64,000 bases of DNA from Paraescarpia echinospica. Lineage: Eukaryota; Annelida; Polychaeta; Sabellida; Siboglinidae. Location of the stretch: positions 45,708,574 to 45,772,573 of the forward strand of contig CM034531.1 in the NCBI GenBank assembly GCA_020002185.1, in the 5' to 3' direction. Both the position numbers and the translations under genes were made by a program. The number at the start of each line of letters is the position of its first letter. Within the stretch, counting starts at the first letter, position 1. Positions 48,701 to 56,594 of the stretch are shown here, in pieces. Below the pieces are notes generated by a model. The model was not told the origin of the DNA. It saw only the letters and a list, made by a program, of their open reading frames with translations, and searched no databases.

Positions 48701-51700
48701 AATAGCGAGGTCCCACGTTGTGCACATTCCAGTACACCACAGTTTTGATTGCTCTTTGTTATTTCATAAATCAATAAATTGTGTTTTTTGTTGTTGTAAA
48801 TTTGTTGCTCATCAGTTCTTATACACGCTATATCAATTCCAAGTCCATATATTATATGGACTTGGATCCATAGCTTCCAGTGTTCAACATGGGTGTGGAT
48901 TTCAGTAGATGCCAAACAATTGTTATGTATTTGACTCGGCATATCCACAGGGCAATGTCACCATGGAGCGTGCAATGAATAGCCCCCTCAGCATGACGTA
49001 AATGGGTTATACATTGATTATCGCGTTCGTTCAATTTGACACCTGTTGTGTCCTGGATACTTTTTTTTACTACACCAGGGGTCGCCACCTGCTAATTGTC
49101 CTTTGTGGTTCACTTTTTGGGCAGTTTGACATTTACCACAACTTACCAGCATATATGAACAATTGTTCTTTGTCAGCATGCTTCAGATCCACATATGCAA
49201 GGTATAATTACTGTGCTGGTATACAGTACAATAAATTAAAGCGCAGGAACAAAATCCATCCTTCATTTATTGTGTAACCTGATCATTTCACTGAAATCGG
49301 CTTCCTGTCTCATGAACATAATGAATGATTTGGTTGAAGGTTCAGTGGTGACACAGGCGGATGTCATACTGATTGGCTTCTGCATTATGTACATATTTGG
49401 TCGAAAGTATAAAAGACAAATGTCATAATGATTAGCTTCCCTCTCATGTACAATATTGTACATATTTGGTTGAAGGTACAACGGTGAAACAGGCGGATGT
49501 CATAATGATTGGCTTCGCTCTCGTTACATATTTGGTTGAAGGTATAATGGTGAAACATGCGGATGTCATAATGATTGGCTTCCCTCTCATGTACTTATTT
49601 GGTTAAAGGTACAATGGTGAAAAAGGTGGATGTCATAATGATTGGCTTCCCTCTCATTACATATTTGGTTGAAGATATAATGGTGAAACATGCGGATGTC
49701 ATAATGTTTGGCTTCCCTCTCGTGTACATATTTTGTTGATGGTACAACGGTGAAACAGGCGGATGTCATAATGATGGGCTTCCCTCTCGTTACATATTCG
49801 GCTGAAGGTACAACGGTAAAACAGGCGGATGTCATAATGATTGGCTTCCCTCTCGTTACATATTTGGCTGAAGGTACAACAGTGAAACAGGCAGATGTCA
49901 TAATGATTGGCTTCCCTCTCGTTACATATTTGGCTGAAGGTACAATGGTGAAACAAGTGGATGTCAGACTGATTGGCTTCTGCTTTATGTAATATTTGGT
50001 TGAAGGTATAATGGTGACACAGGTGGATGTCAAACTGATTGGCTTCTGCTTTATGTACATATTTAGTTGAAGGTATAATGGTGAAACCGGCAGACGTCAT
50101 ACTAATTGTCATCCGTCTCATGTAGACATATTTGGTTGAAGGTATAATGGTGAAACCGGCAGACGTCATACTAATTGTCTTCCGTCTCATGTAGACATAT
50201 TTGGTTGAAGGTACAGTGGTGAAACAGGCAGACGTCATACTGATTGGCTTCCCTCTCATGTACAACATGTCTTCCAACGTGCGCCGGAATGATCTACTCA
50301 TCTATGAACAAGTAATGGCTCTCAAGGCGATTTCTTTTTGGCAGTTGACAAGCAGTGAAAATGAAGAATTGTTATTTGCTGTCAGTAATGTTAAATCCAA
50401 ATTTGTGGATATTTTGTAGATGGTTTATTTGTAAGCGACACAAAAACGTTATTTTTGTTCACCCAAGAACAAATATTTTGTCTTTTAACCATTCCGCACT
50501 GTCTATGAAGCTTCAGTACGACAGGCCTTTTATTTAGCATTGACGATGTCTGCTATTCAAATCGTTTTTACTCATAATTATCCACTACGTGGAGCCACTT
50601 GTTGTGTATAGATGTCAAGGTGAATATCATTTATTATCGCTCAATAATAGTTTACGGAGATTTTTGTGGTTTTTAATGATGGATTATCAAAATGCCACAA
50701 TGGCGGACGGCATTACTTCAACTAGCGATTTACCACCGTATCTTTTGGACAGATTATTTGATAGTTTTAGCAAAGAATCTTTGTCGGATGTTGACGATCG
50801 ACACAATAACGATGTCGGTGAACTTACTCTACAACGGTGTTCAGCAACAGCAAAAATGTTGAAATCTTGGCGGCCATTTTGTTACCATGATGACGGACTG
50901 TAAAATGATATGGCTCATTTTACTCGCTGATAATCATACTTTCCGAAAATATATAACATTCCCATTCATAAAATGCATTTTTTTTGCTCAAATCTTGACT
51001 TGAAGTGAGGTTGTCCATTGTCTTGCATATTCTCTGGGAATGCAGTATTCAGTGGTCACAGCTGGTCAGGGCTGTAGTACTGAAATGGTTAACACCTTGT
51101 GATGTATCAGCAGTATGATACACATGTACTGCATGTGCATATCAACATGTATATACGTGTACGTGGATGCATTCGTGCATGCATGCATGCATTCTGTGTA
51201 TGTGTACGTGTGCGTGCAAGCGTATGCGGTGTGTGTGTGGGATGTATATGTACATTACATATATGAAATGCAAATGGAACAGTTATTGTTTCTTTCAAAT
51301 CTCACAAGAGTAGCATGACAAATATACGTCAATGAATCTCATTGATATTTTATAAGTAACATATGTTGTTCCATGCTGGTCCTTGCTGCAGGCGACAAGC
51401 AGGAACGGCCCAGCGATGACATGGTCTATGTTTCTCATTGGCTTGCTTGAACTCTCGGAACACAGCAAAGCTGCTGACATGCTCCAGAGGAGCTACTCAT
51501 ACATTGCCAGTGAATTTCAGGTAGAATACTGACATGCATTTATTGCCATTATGTAGATGACTAATTGTAAATGTAGATGACTTAATACATGGTTTTGTTT
51601 GTGTTTCTACAAATTGTAATTGTTTCTTTGAAACTAAATATTTTTTGAAATTGTTTAGTTTAGTCAGTCACATGTATTGAATGTACACTGTTCTATGAAT

Positions 51701-52831
51701 TAGCTTGTTGTATTAACACACTATCAGTATCGACTAACTCATAATGTATTGACAATAATTACAAACTAATATACTTATTGGCAAGAAATAGATTGGTCTC
51801 TGCAACTATTGTGAAAGAATTTAATTATCGACAAGAAACTCACTGGTCTCTGCAACTGTTGACTGAAAAACAAGTTTATTTAGCTTACTCAAACACTGAC
51901 CAGAAGGTGCAAGACGTGTAGTTGTCTGTGGTTTATTATATTAGCAGGGTAAAGAGTGATCAAACCTTTCTTCTTATTGCTGGTTCCCTGATAGAAGGGT
52001 GATGTCTAGCTAACACCTGTACTGTTGAATGACACCTACAGTAATTACCCCACAGTCCACTCATCTCATTTGTGTTCTTCTGCTTTTCCTCTGGCCTCTG
52101 TACAAATGGTTTCAGGGCAAAACTGTATAAACGGCAATGCAGATGACATTTTTGACTGCAGAATTTCAGAATTGTAATGCACCAACAAATATTTTGTGTT
52201 TGTTATCAGTTGCTACGATGTTGTACTCAAGAGATTCTAATGTCATACACAAGTTTTCATATATGCTCTGAGAATGAAATACAGAAGTTAGGTTTTTTCA
52301 AAAAATGGATGTATCGCATTTTGTCCTGATACCTTTCATATAGATAAGCAATTATATTTTTGAATATAATCTAGTGAATGTGGATTTTCATTGTGGTTAT
52401 AGAAAGGCATGCACTTCCTTAGGTTTGTTAGTTTGGTTTCTCCGTAACAGTTGTGTTTAATTTGGTAGGTGTGGACGGAGAAAATAAACTCCAGCGGTGC
52501 AACCAACTTCATCACAGGACAGGGCGGCTTCCTCCAGTCCATGATATTCGGCTACGGAGGGTTCCGTCTATACGATCGTTATCTAACTATTAACCCAGTG
52601 CTGCCACCAGGCTGCAACCAGATGAACTTCACAGGTATTGACTACCTCGGGTCGAGTCTTGACTTTGTATTTGACGCCGCTTCAGATATGACCAAAGTGA
52701 CTGTGACAAGACAGGGAGTTGGTACACCAACTTTACTTGTGCGTGTCTCAGCTACTGAATCATATGTGTTGGAACTAAGGAAGACTGTTGTTGTTCCAAT
52801 GATGAAAGTTGCAATTGTTCCATTGCAGTGA
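30784..52831 (+). CDS. PGGHG: Protein-glucosylgalactosylhydroxylysine glucosidase (GH65)
   Basis: The enzyme removes glucose from the glucosyl-galactosyl-hydroxylysine units of collagen. Exons: 30784-30864, 31976-32142, 37709-37920, 38703-38916, 39385-39566, 40580-40809, 42603-42786, 44727-44936, 48289-48525, 50211-50311, 51392-51520, 52469-52831. All introns are GT-AG and the phases join without error to 769 residues, close to human PGGHG (about 737). Family landmarks: YNG near residue 105, GLSPGG (exon 6), [11 protein letters not shown] (residues 366-376), [15 protein letters not shown] (from 507), VVKQADV (575-581), GPAMTW (612-617) and WTE (651-653). By recalled human mutagenesis, D371, E509 and E653 correspond to essential carboxylates D301, E430 and E574. 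Residues 9-24 are hydrophobic (signal anchor), unlike the human protein. The frame is open 36 bases upstream of this ATG after a possible acceptor, so an upstream exon is possible. Confidence 0.92.
32280..33065. repeat. Two diverged copies of a 140-160-bp segment in intron 2
   Basis: 32280-32425 and 32905-33065 share GGCATTCCATxTCAAATCAA, a TTTGATxTTxAxxAAACTT segment, TTATGTTCATG and a TTCCAGxxxTAGAGGTCATC end. Probably two old copies of one dispersed repeat. Confidence 0.5.
35492..37151. repeat. 28/30-bp minisatellite in PGGHG intron 2
   Basis: About 58 head-to-tail units of AACATTGTTAGAAGTGATAG plus TCATACTC (28 bp), or with TCATCACCCC (30 bp). The 30-bp form is concentrated at 36355-36840. 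An occasional variant has AGTC and AACAATG. Plus-strand ORFs of 60-70 codons are repeat artefacts (LEVIVITPT). The array follows a single-copy-like seed at 35480-35520. Confidence 0.95.
37163..37311. repeat. 29-bp tandem repeat, five copies
   Basis: Unit CATATGGCAGTATGTATTAT plus ATGTAGTTA, nearly identical in all copies. It directly follows the 28/30-bp array but is unrelated in sequence. Confidence 0.95.
39605..39720 (+). mobile_element. Possible tRNA-derived SINE fragment in intron 5
   Basis: GGGTTTGAATCC near 39668 is a box B-like word after a tRNA-like GTTGATCAGGAGGACCA segment. Box A is weak. It differs from the candidate at 9310-9592 beyond the box. Confidence 0.25.
40222..40471. repeat. 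80-85-bp tandem repeat, three copies, intron 5
   Basis: The unit runs from TTGTTACTCCCTGxGTGTAAGC through GGTTATTAC...AATAACC (an inverted pair) to CTTCCAAGAGAAGTCGACATGG. Copies differ by an inserted TATTACA and a few substitutions. The following AAGCCCTTTGAGCA...GTATAAG tail resembles a SINE 3' end. Confidence 0.85.
41330..42235 (-). mobile_element. RTE-like LINE fragments in PGGHG intron 6, scrambled
   Basis: On the minus strand, 42231-42010 encodes a LINE C-terminus ([20 protein letters not shown]...[13 protein letters not shown]). 41865-41560 encodes an RT segment after the catalytic box ([15 protein letters not shown], with [11 protein letters not shown] and [10 protein letters not shown] in shifted frames). 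The C-terminal piece lies upstream of the RT piece, the reverse of the normal order, so this is either two fragments or a rearranged copy. Confidence 0.5.
42181..42345. mobile_element. Possible PIF/Harbinger-like MITE
   Basis: GGCCAGGTTCATGAAGCATACTTAA at the left faces the inverse of GGCCGGTTTCAGAAGCGGCTAAG at the right. It partly overlaps the LINE fragment. Target duplication not resolved. Confidence 0.4.
43055..44590. repeat. TG-rich satellite in PGGHG intron 7
   Basis: About forty units of TTTGATTGTTTGTGTGTGTA plus TGAGTGTGTGTG, of variable length (about 24-40 bp). The 637-codon minus-strand ORF (His/Thr/Gln-rich) across this region is an artefact of the repeat and lies antisense to exon 8. 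Alternating purine-pyrimidine runs are long. Confidence 0.95.
46145..46856. mobile_element. Non-autonomous DNA transposon inside LINE A copy 3
   Basis: Terminal inverted repeats: AGGCCAGACACCCCAGGT at the left, and the inverse of AGGCCAGGCACGGCAGGT at the right (15 of 18). It interrupts the LINE at the place where copy 2 reads CTGCTTAAACTAAAGG without interruption, giving a direct empty-site comparison. Flanks are TA on both sides. They may also be a decayed TTAA (left CTAA, right TTAA), which would point to a piggyBac/Kolobok-type element instead of Tc1/mariner. Confidence 0.8.
47894..47923 (+). other. LINE A 3'-terminal hairpin, copy 3
   Basis: Arms TGCCACCTAGAG and CTCTGGGTGGCA. Compared with copies 1 and 2, both sides of one base pair have changed (T-A to C-G), keeping the stem paired. 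Confidence 0.65.
48536..48722. mobile_element. Possible pogo/Tigger-like MITE in intron 9
   Basis: CAGTTGAACCTTGCTTTATGG followed by TCACC at the left faces the inverse of ACCTCGCTATTTTAAGGTCACC at the right. The CAGT...ACCT...GGTCACC pattern resembles pogo-type ends. A TA precedes the left end. The right boundary is unclear. Confidence 0.45.
49290..50206 (+). repeat. Tandem array of PGGHG exon 10 splice-junction copies
   Basis: Units of 66-69 bp start (at the GAAG of the acceptor) near 49336, 49403, 49472, 49538, 49605, 49671, 49738, 49804, 49870, 49936, 50002, 50069 and 50138. The true exon acceptor is at 50207-50210. A partial unit precedes the first. Each unit holds the end of the intron (ACATATTTGGTTGAAG) and the first codons of exon 10 (GGTACA...GTGAAACAGGCGGATGTC). 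Several units still translate as [14 protein letters not shown]. The pyrimidine-rich exon segment CTTCCCTCTC of one unit sits where the polypyrimidine tract of the next would be. Confidence 0.92.
50211..50311 (+). CDS. PGGHG: PGGHG exon 10 (the source exon of the array)
   Basis: This exon encodes [20 protein letters not shown]...LLIYEQ. It is the only copy that continues past the GFPLM segment into the conserved [10 protein letters not shown] region and ends in a donor (GTAATG at 50312). This identifies it as the real exon among the repeated copies. Entry phase 1, exit phase 0. Confidence 0.92.
50489..51088 (+). mobile_element. piggyBac-like non-autonomous element in intron 10
   Basis: Flanked on both sides by TTAA (50485-50488 and 51089-51092). 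Ends CCATTCCGCACTG (left) and the inverse of CCATTTCAGTACT (right) are related. The 600-bp interior contains an ORF (Met near 50670, ending at 50903) with the acidic/serine-rich [19 protein letters not shown] segment, like the N-terminal tails of piggyBac transposases, but no catalytic domain. It is therefore probably an internally deleted derivative. Confidence 0.7.
51115..51255. repeat. GTGTRTGCATG-type microsatellite region
   Basis: Alternating purine-pyrimidine TG/CA/GC words around 51120-51250, including (GCAT)n near 51176-51190. Non-coding, just downstream of the piggyBac-like element. Confidence 0.6.
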
Positions 52832-53111
52832 CTTAGTATATATTATAGTCCAAGACTATTGTGGTGTGTCTCATAACAATACTAAAATAAAAATAAAAAG
52901 TGATTTTTTATTGAAAAAGTTCTTAAATAATCTTGTTTTTCAGATGGTTATAAGACCTACAGTATATAGAGTGGAGCCACATTGTGGTGGCAGCTTGGCC
53001 TTGAAATGTGTCTAGTGGTGACATGTAGTGTCCACAAACGTGTGACTGAGCAAATACGTATATATATGTGCAATATAGTTATGTAAATGTAGATAAAGAT
53101 TTATAAAATTG

Positions 53112-53117
53112 AATAAA
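53112..53117 (+). terminator. PGGHG: Probable PGGHG poly(A) signal
   Basis: AATAAA about 280 bases after the TGA at 52829-52831, followed by TG-rich sequence (TGTTGTTATTG). An earlier run of overlapping AATAAA-like words near 52883-52895 is an alternative. Confidence 0.6.
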
Positions 53118-53161
53118 TGTGGACTGCATGTTGTTATTGTCAACCTTGTTTATGTACCTTT

Positions 53162-54494
53162 GGCAAGAATACTATATCTCAATAGGATAGCCTACTCGGC
53201 TTATATATCGTCTGTGCTTCCAGTGGCGCCATCTACGTAAATGCGTGCAAGGAGAGAAATGGCTCAGGCGCTTTCCTACACGGGTAGTGAGGAATATTGT
53301 GCTTGTTGGGCGCATGATATGGTTAAGCCAGGTTGATAATTATGAACCATGTCCAAATTGTTTTGGCACGTGATATGGTCAGACGTGGTCAATGAAGATA
53401 TATTAATATATTTAATAGAATGGTTAAAGGTACGACCCTTTTCCCTGTACAGTTAACAAGGTTTTGCCATTAGGATTTTTCCTCAAATGAATGGTGTACG
53501 CAGGGTTTTTAGGGCGGAAATAAGTTGATGTACTTTTATAATAGTTAATATGGTGGGCAAAGTGACCTCCACCCATATGATGAATTGAACAATATTAGCC
53601 ATTAGTAATTTAGTTAGTAGTCATAATATTGCTATCAAGGGTTGTCGCACTCAATACATTTGCAAACTGTACCTGTTTTGTGAAATTAGCAGTCAGAGGC
53701 CGCCATGTGTGCTGTGATTATTTGACACTTGATTATGGATGTTTACACAATTACTCGCAGTGATTAATAAAACTGCATGTCATTAAGTTGGTCTAATTCA
53801 GTCTATACTAGACTTGAGTTGTTTTTTCTGCATAAATATGCATGCTGCATATTATGTAATTCTATTTATCTTATAAGCACATCCAGGACTTTTGAAATGT
53901 TTTTTAATAGGAGAGTGCATTAAATATAGTATTACTAATCGGTCCTTTTATTGGCTGGTCCCACTTGTTGACAGTTTTATAATTGGCTAGTGCGTAAATG
54001 TGGGGGCTGCATTCAAAGACGGTATTTAGGCAGTTACTGTGGTCAATACAATTGACAAACATACACCAGTGTCATTAAATCACACACAATTTACAAATAC
54101 ATTTTGGCGACGTTGTTAACACCAAATAACAGAAATCTCCAGCCGAATGCACTACCACAAATGTTGCGTGACCTCTTACGTTGGCGCAGCTTCACGGTGA
54201 AATATACGCCACATTTTGCGAACATTCGTATCGTAACTGTTTCGAGAATACCACTTGCAAAAAATTCCACTTGAAGAATATGTTTTGAATGTACATTAAT
54301 CCAGTCAGACTACTATTATATGCAAACTGAGCAAAACAAGAGATGCAGGCCAATGTTGATCAAGCTGTCAAAACCAGCTGAATGGTGTGTGGCTAGCACA
54401 TATTTACGGCGATGACGCCACTTTCGTTGGATCACACGAATGCCAGTCGATATGAGCCGAGTGAACTATCCTATTGAGATATACTATTCTTGCC
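53162..54494. mobile_element. MITE with about 45-bp terminal inverted repeats, 3' of PGGHG
   Basis: The left end begins GGCAAGAATACTATATCTCA. The inverse of the right end matches in about 40 of 45 positions (GGCAAGAATAGTATATCTCA, ATAGGATAG, ACTCGGCT, ATAT). TTT flanks both sides as a possible 3-bp target duplication. The 1.33-kb interior has no transposase. Near 54108 it holds TTTTGGCGACGTTGTTAAC, which resembles a gypsy LTR/primer-site junction, so an LTR fragment may be captured inside. Confidence 0.75.
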
Positions 54495-54929
54495 TTTAGT
54501 ACCAATTTATTTATTGGTTTAAAACTGAAGTCTAATTTTCCTGCTTCAAACTCCAAGACAAGGCAGAATATAGTTATGCCATGGTCATTGTCTGATGCAT
54601 TACCCGTGTGAAATTGTAACAGCTGAAAATCATCTATCTTTTGGTATTAGTATCAGCATTGCACATACATGTGCTCACTTTCTATTCATCCAACAAATAC
54701 ATGTCATATTGAACGAATTACACATGATTTTTCCTAAAATAAATTATTTATACTTCAGTGAAGTACCTGTTCTTTGGATGATATTCACACAATGCCCTGG
54801 ATACCGTATGTACAAATATTGCTCGCATGTACGTATTCACACGCACACTGAGAGGGACAGTGAAGACATACGCCATACACTGGACAACTACTTGTACGTG
54901 GTCAGTCGATTTATATAGTTGATAGTAAG

Positions 54930-55172
54930 TACCAAATGTACACAGGAGTGTGTTCAACAAGTATACGCACAAGCACACATGAACACACGCACACGCGCAT
55001 GCACATTCAGACCTACACGCACACATACATACGTATATTACATGACAGACGCATAACCACACGCAAGCACATGTGTACACACACATATAAACAGGCGTAC
55101 ATGTGGACATCACACGCATGACAGATGCATAACAGCACGCAGAGTAGCACGCGCACGCACACACACACCTGA
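54930..55172. repeat. CA-rich imperfect microsatellite
   Basis: CACACGCACA / ACATACATAC words. The cysteine-rich minus-strand ORF across it is a repeat artefact. Confidence 0.75.
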
Positions 55173-55200
55173 GATGCTAATCGTGATACGACGATACATT

Positions 55201-56139
55201 CTAGCTAAGTGTATCATCTACAGATGCTGTATCATCCACAGACGCTGTATCGTCAGGTGTATTCTGTGCGATACTGTTCTGTTCTTCAGTATTCTCTGGG
55301 TCAGAGTTCAATTGAAACACCTTTTCATCTTCAATGTCGCTGTCGAGCTGTGCAGACGGCGTCGAGACACAAGAAAGTGTATCATAACCGCTCGACCCAG
55401 ACATTGTCCGATACGCCGACCACGAGCTGCCGTTCGAGAACGTCCTATTGTTCGTCGTCGCCGACAACGCCTGTGTCGCGTACGAGCCCCGTCTATACCT
55501 GAAGGGCACCCGCAACTTATAAACACCCGCAACAAACTCCATCGACAACTCGTCCATGTCGACTCCATCCGGGAACTCGATCGTCACGTCCTTGCTCAGT
55601 TTCGGCCCGCCACCTACCGGCGTCGAGCCTGACAGTACGACCACGTGACCGGTGGTCACGTGATGCACGTCCTGCGTGAACTCGCCCATGAGGACGTTGA
55701 CGGTGTAGATGCGGTGTCCGTAGTCGTCGTTGATCACCTTGGCACGGATGACGTTCGTCATCTGCTGCGCCATCGAGTTGGCCCTGTCCCGCAGCGGCCG
55801 ACGCCGGCGTCTGTTCCTGTTCGGCTCGCTGCTTCCCGCGTCCCGTTGAGCGATGCTAAGCTCCAGTTTCTCCGATAGCAGCTGCTCGAAGTATGTTTTA
55901 TTCTCTAACAGTCCCAGCTTCATCATTCGTTCCTCCAGTTTGCGTTGTGCCGCGATGTCGCCACCGCTCTTCGTCCACTCGTGACGGACGTTGTTGGCAC
56001 TTCCGGTGTCAGCCATGTTGTTAGTAGAAAGATGTCGTCTGGTGTCGTGGTGCCCACTGTCGACTTTCATGTCGCCCAGTGGTGTGCACTGACGCCACGT
56101 CGCCTGCGCTCCTAAAACAAAGATTAAAATGATCAACAT
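55201..56139 (-). CDS. Predicted secreted alpha-crystallin/HSP20-like domain protein
   Basis: A 312-codon ORF from the ATG at 56139 (context GCGCCATGT). The frame is open upstream to 56295. Residues 1-13 (MLIILIFVLGAQA) form a short signal peptide with a usual A-x-A cleavage site. Residues about 60-120 are charged and probably helical, ending in an Arg-rich run (RNRRRRRPLRDR). Residues about 131-214 resemble an alpha-crystallin domain: YTVNVLMGEF, a HVVVLSG strand, and the diagnostic-looking FPDGVDMDELSMEFVAGVYKLRVP. The C-terminus (250-312) is acidic and ends in two DDTASV repeats. Alternative model: an acceptor (TTTTAG at 56117-56112) would start an internal exon at 56111, removing the signal peptide. 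The family call rests on pattern, not on a search. Small HSPs normally lack signal peptides. Confidence 0.6.
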   Translation of the reverse strand: MLIILIFVLGAQATWRQCTPLGDMKVDSGHHDTRRHLSTNNMADTGSANNVRHEWTKSGGDIAAQRKLEERMMKLGLLENKTYFEQLLSEKLELSIAQRDAGSSEPNRNRRRRRPLRDRANSMAQQMTNVIRAKVINDDYGHRIYTVNVLMGEFTQDVHHVTTGHVVVLSGSTPVGGGPKLSKDVTIEFPDGVDMDELSMEFVAGVYKLRVPFRYRRGSYATQALSATTNNRTFSNGSSWSAYRTMSGSSGYDTLSCVSTPSAQLDSDIEDEKVFQLNSDPENTEEQNSIAQNTPDDTASVDDTASVDDTLS

Positions 56140-56594
56140 GGCGCACGTTTGTAAGGTAACGAGATACAACATTCGATTGACGGTTAATTGGGCAGTTAAT
56201 TCGGCTGATCGTTGTTTACTTGATACTCCCCAGTGGGATATGCAAATCATCCTGTTACCTCTAATAAAATAATTTCCTAACGACCGTTTAAGCAACTAGT
56301 AAACATGAAATAAGCCACTCGTGTGTTCTTTAAGAACGTCTTCATTTATTTATTTATTTAACTTAATCTTGATTAGGAAAACGTGACACTATAGAGAATG
56401 TGCGAAGTGCTGGACGCTCCTGCAGCAACATATTTCACATTTTCTTGCGCGGGGATAGGTGAAACCATCTGTACGTGGTCATATATCCACATAGGTAAAA
56501 GAGTAGAACGCATAACAGGGGATATATGCATTATGCGAGTGAGAGTCGACTGCTGGGGTCGAGCTCTTACTCCCGCCATGTCTGTCCACACGCC

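Noticed and set aside
49708..49992. A separate small gene encoding a KQADV repeat protein
   Set aside because: The repeats are copies of PGGHG exon 10 with intron sequence between them, and adjoining units contain stops. They are treated as an array, not a gene.
52940..53015. An additional 3' coding exon of PGGHG after an acceptor-like TTTTTCAG
   Set aside because: The reading frame already ends with a stop at 52829-52831 after the conserved C-terminal region. The downstream ORF has no family similarity.
54748..55164. Cys-rich minus-strand ORF resembling a small secreted protein
   Set aside because: The cysteines come from GTGTGT/TGCATG-type repeats. There is no signal peptide or conserved spacing.
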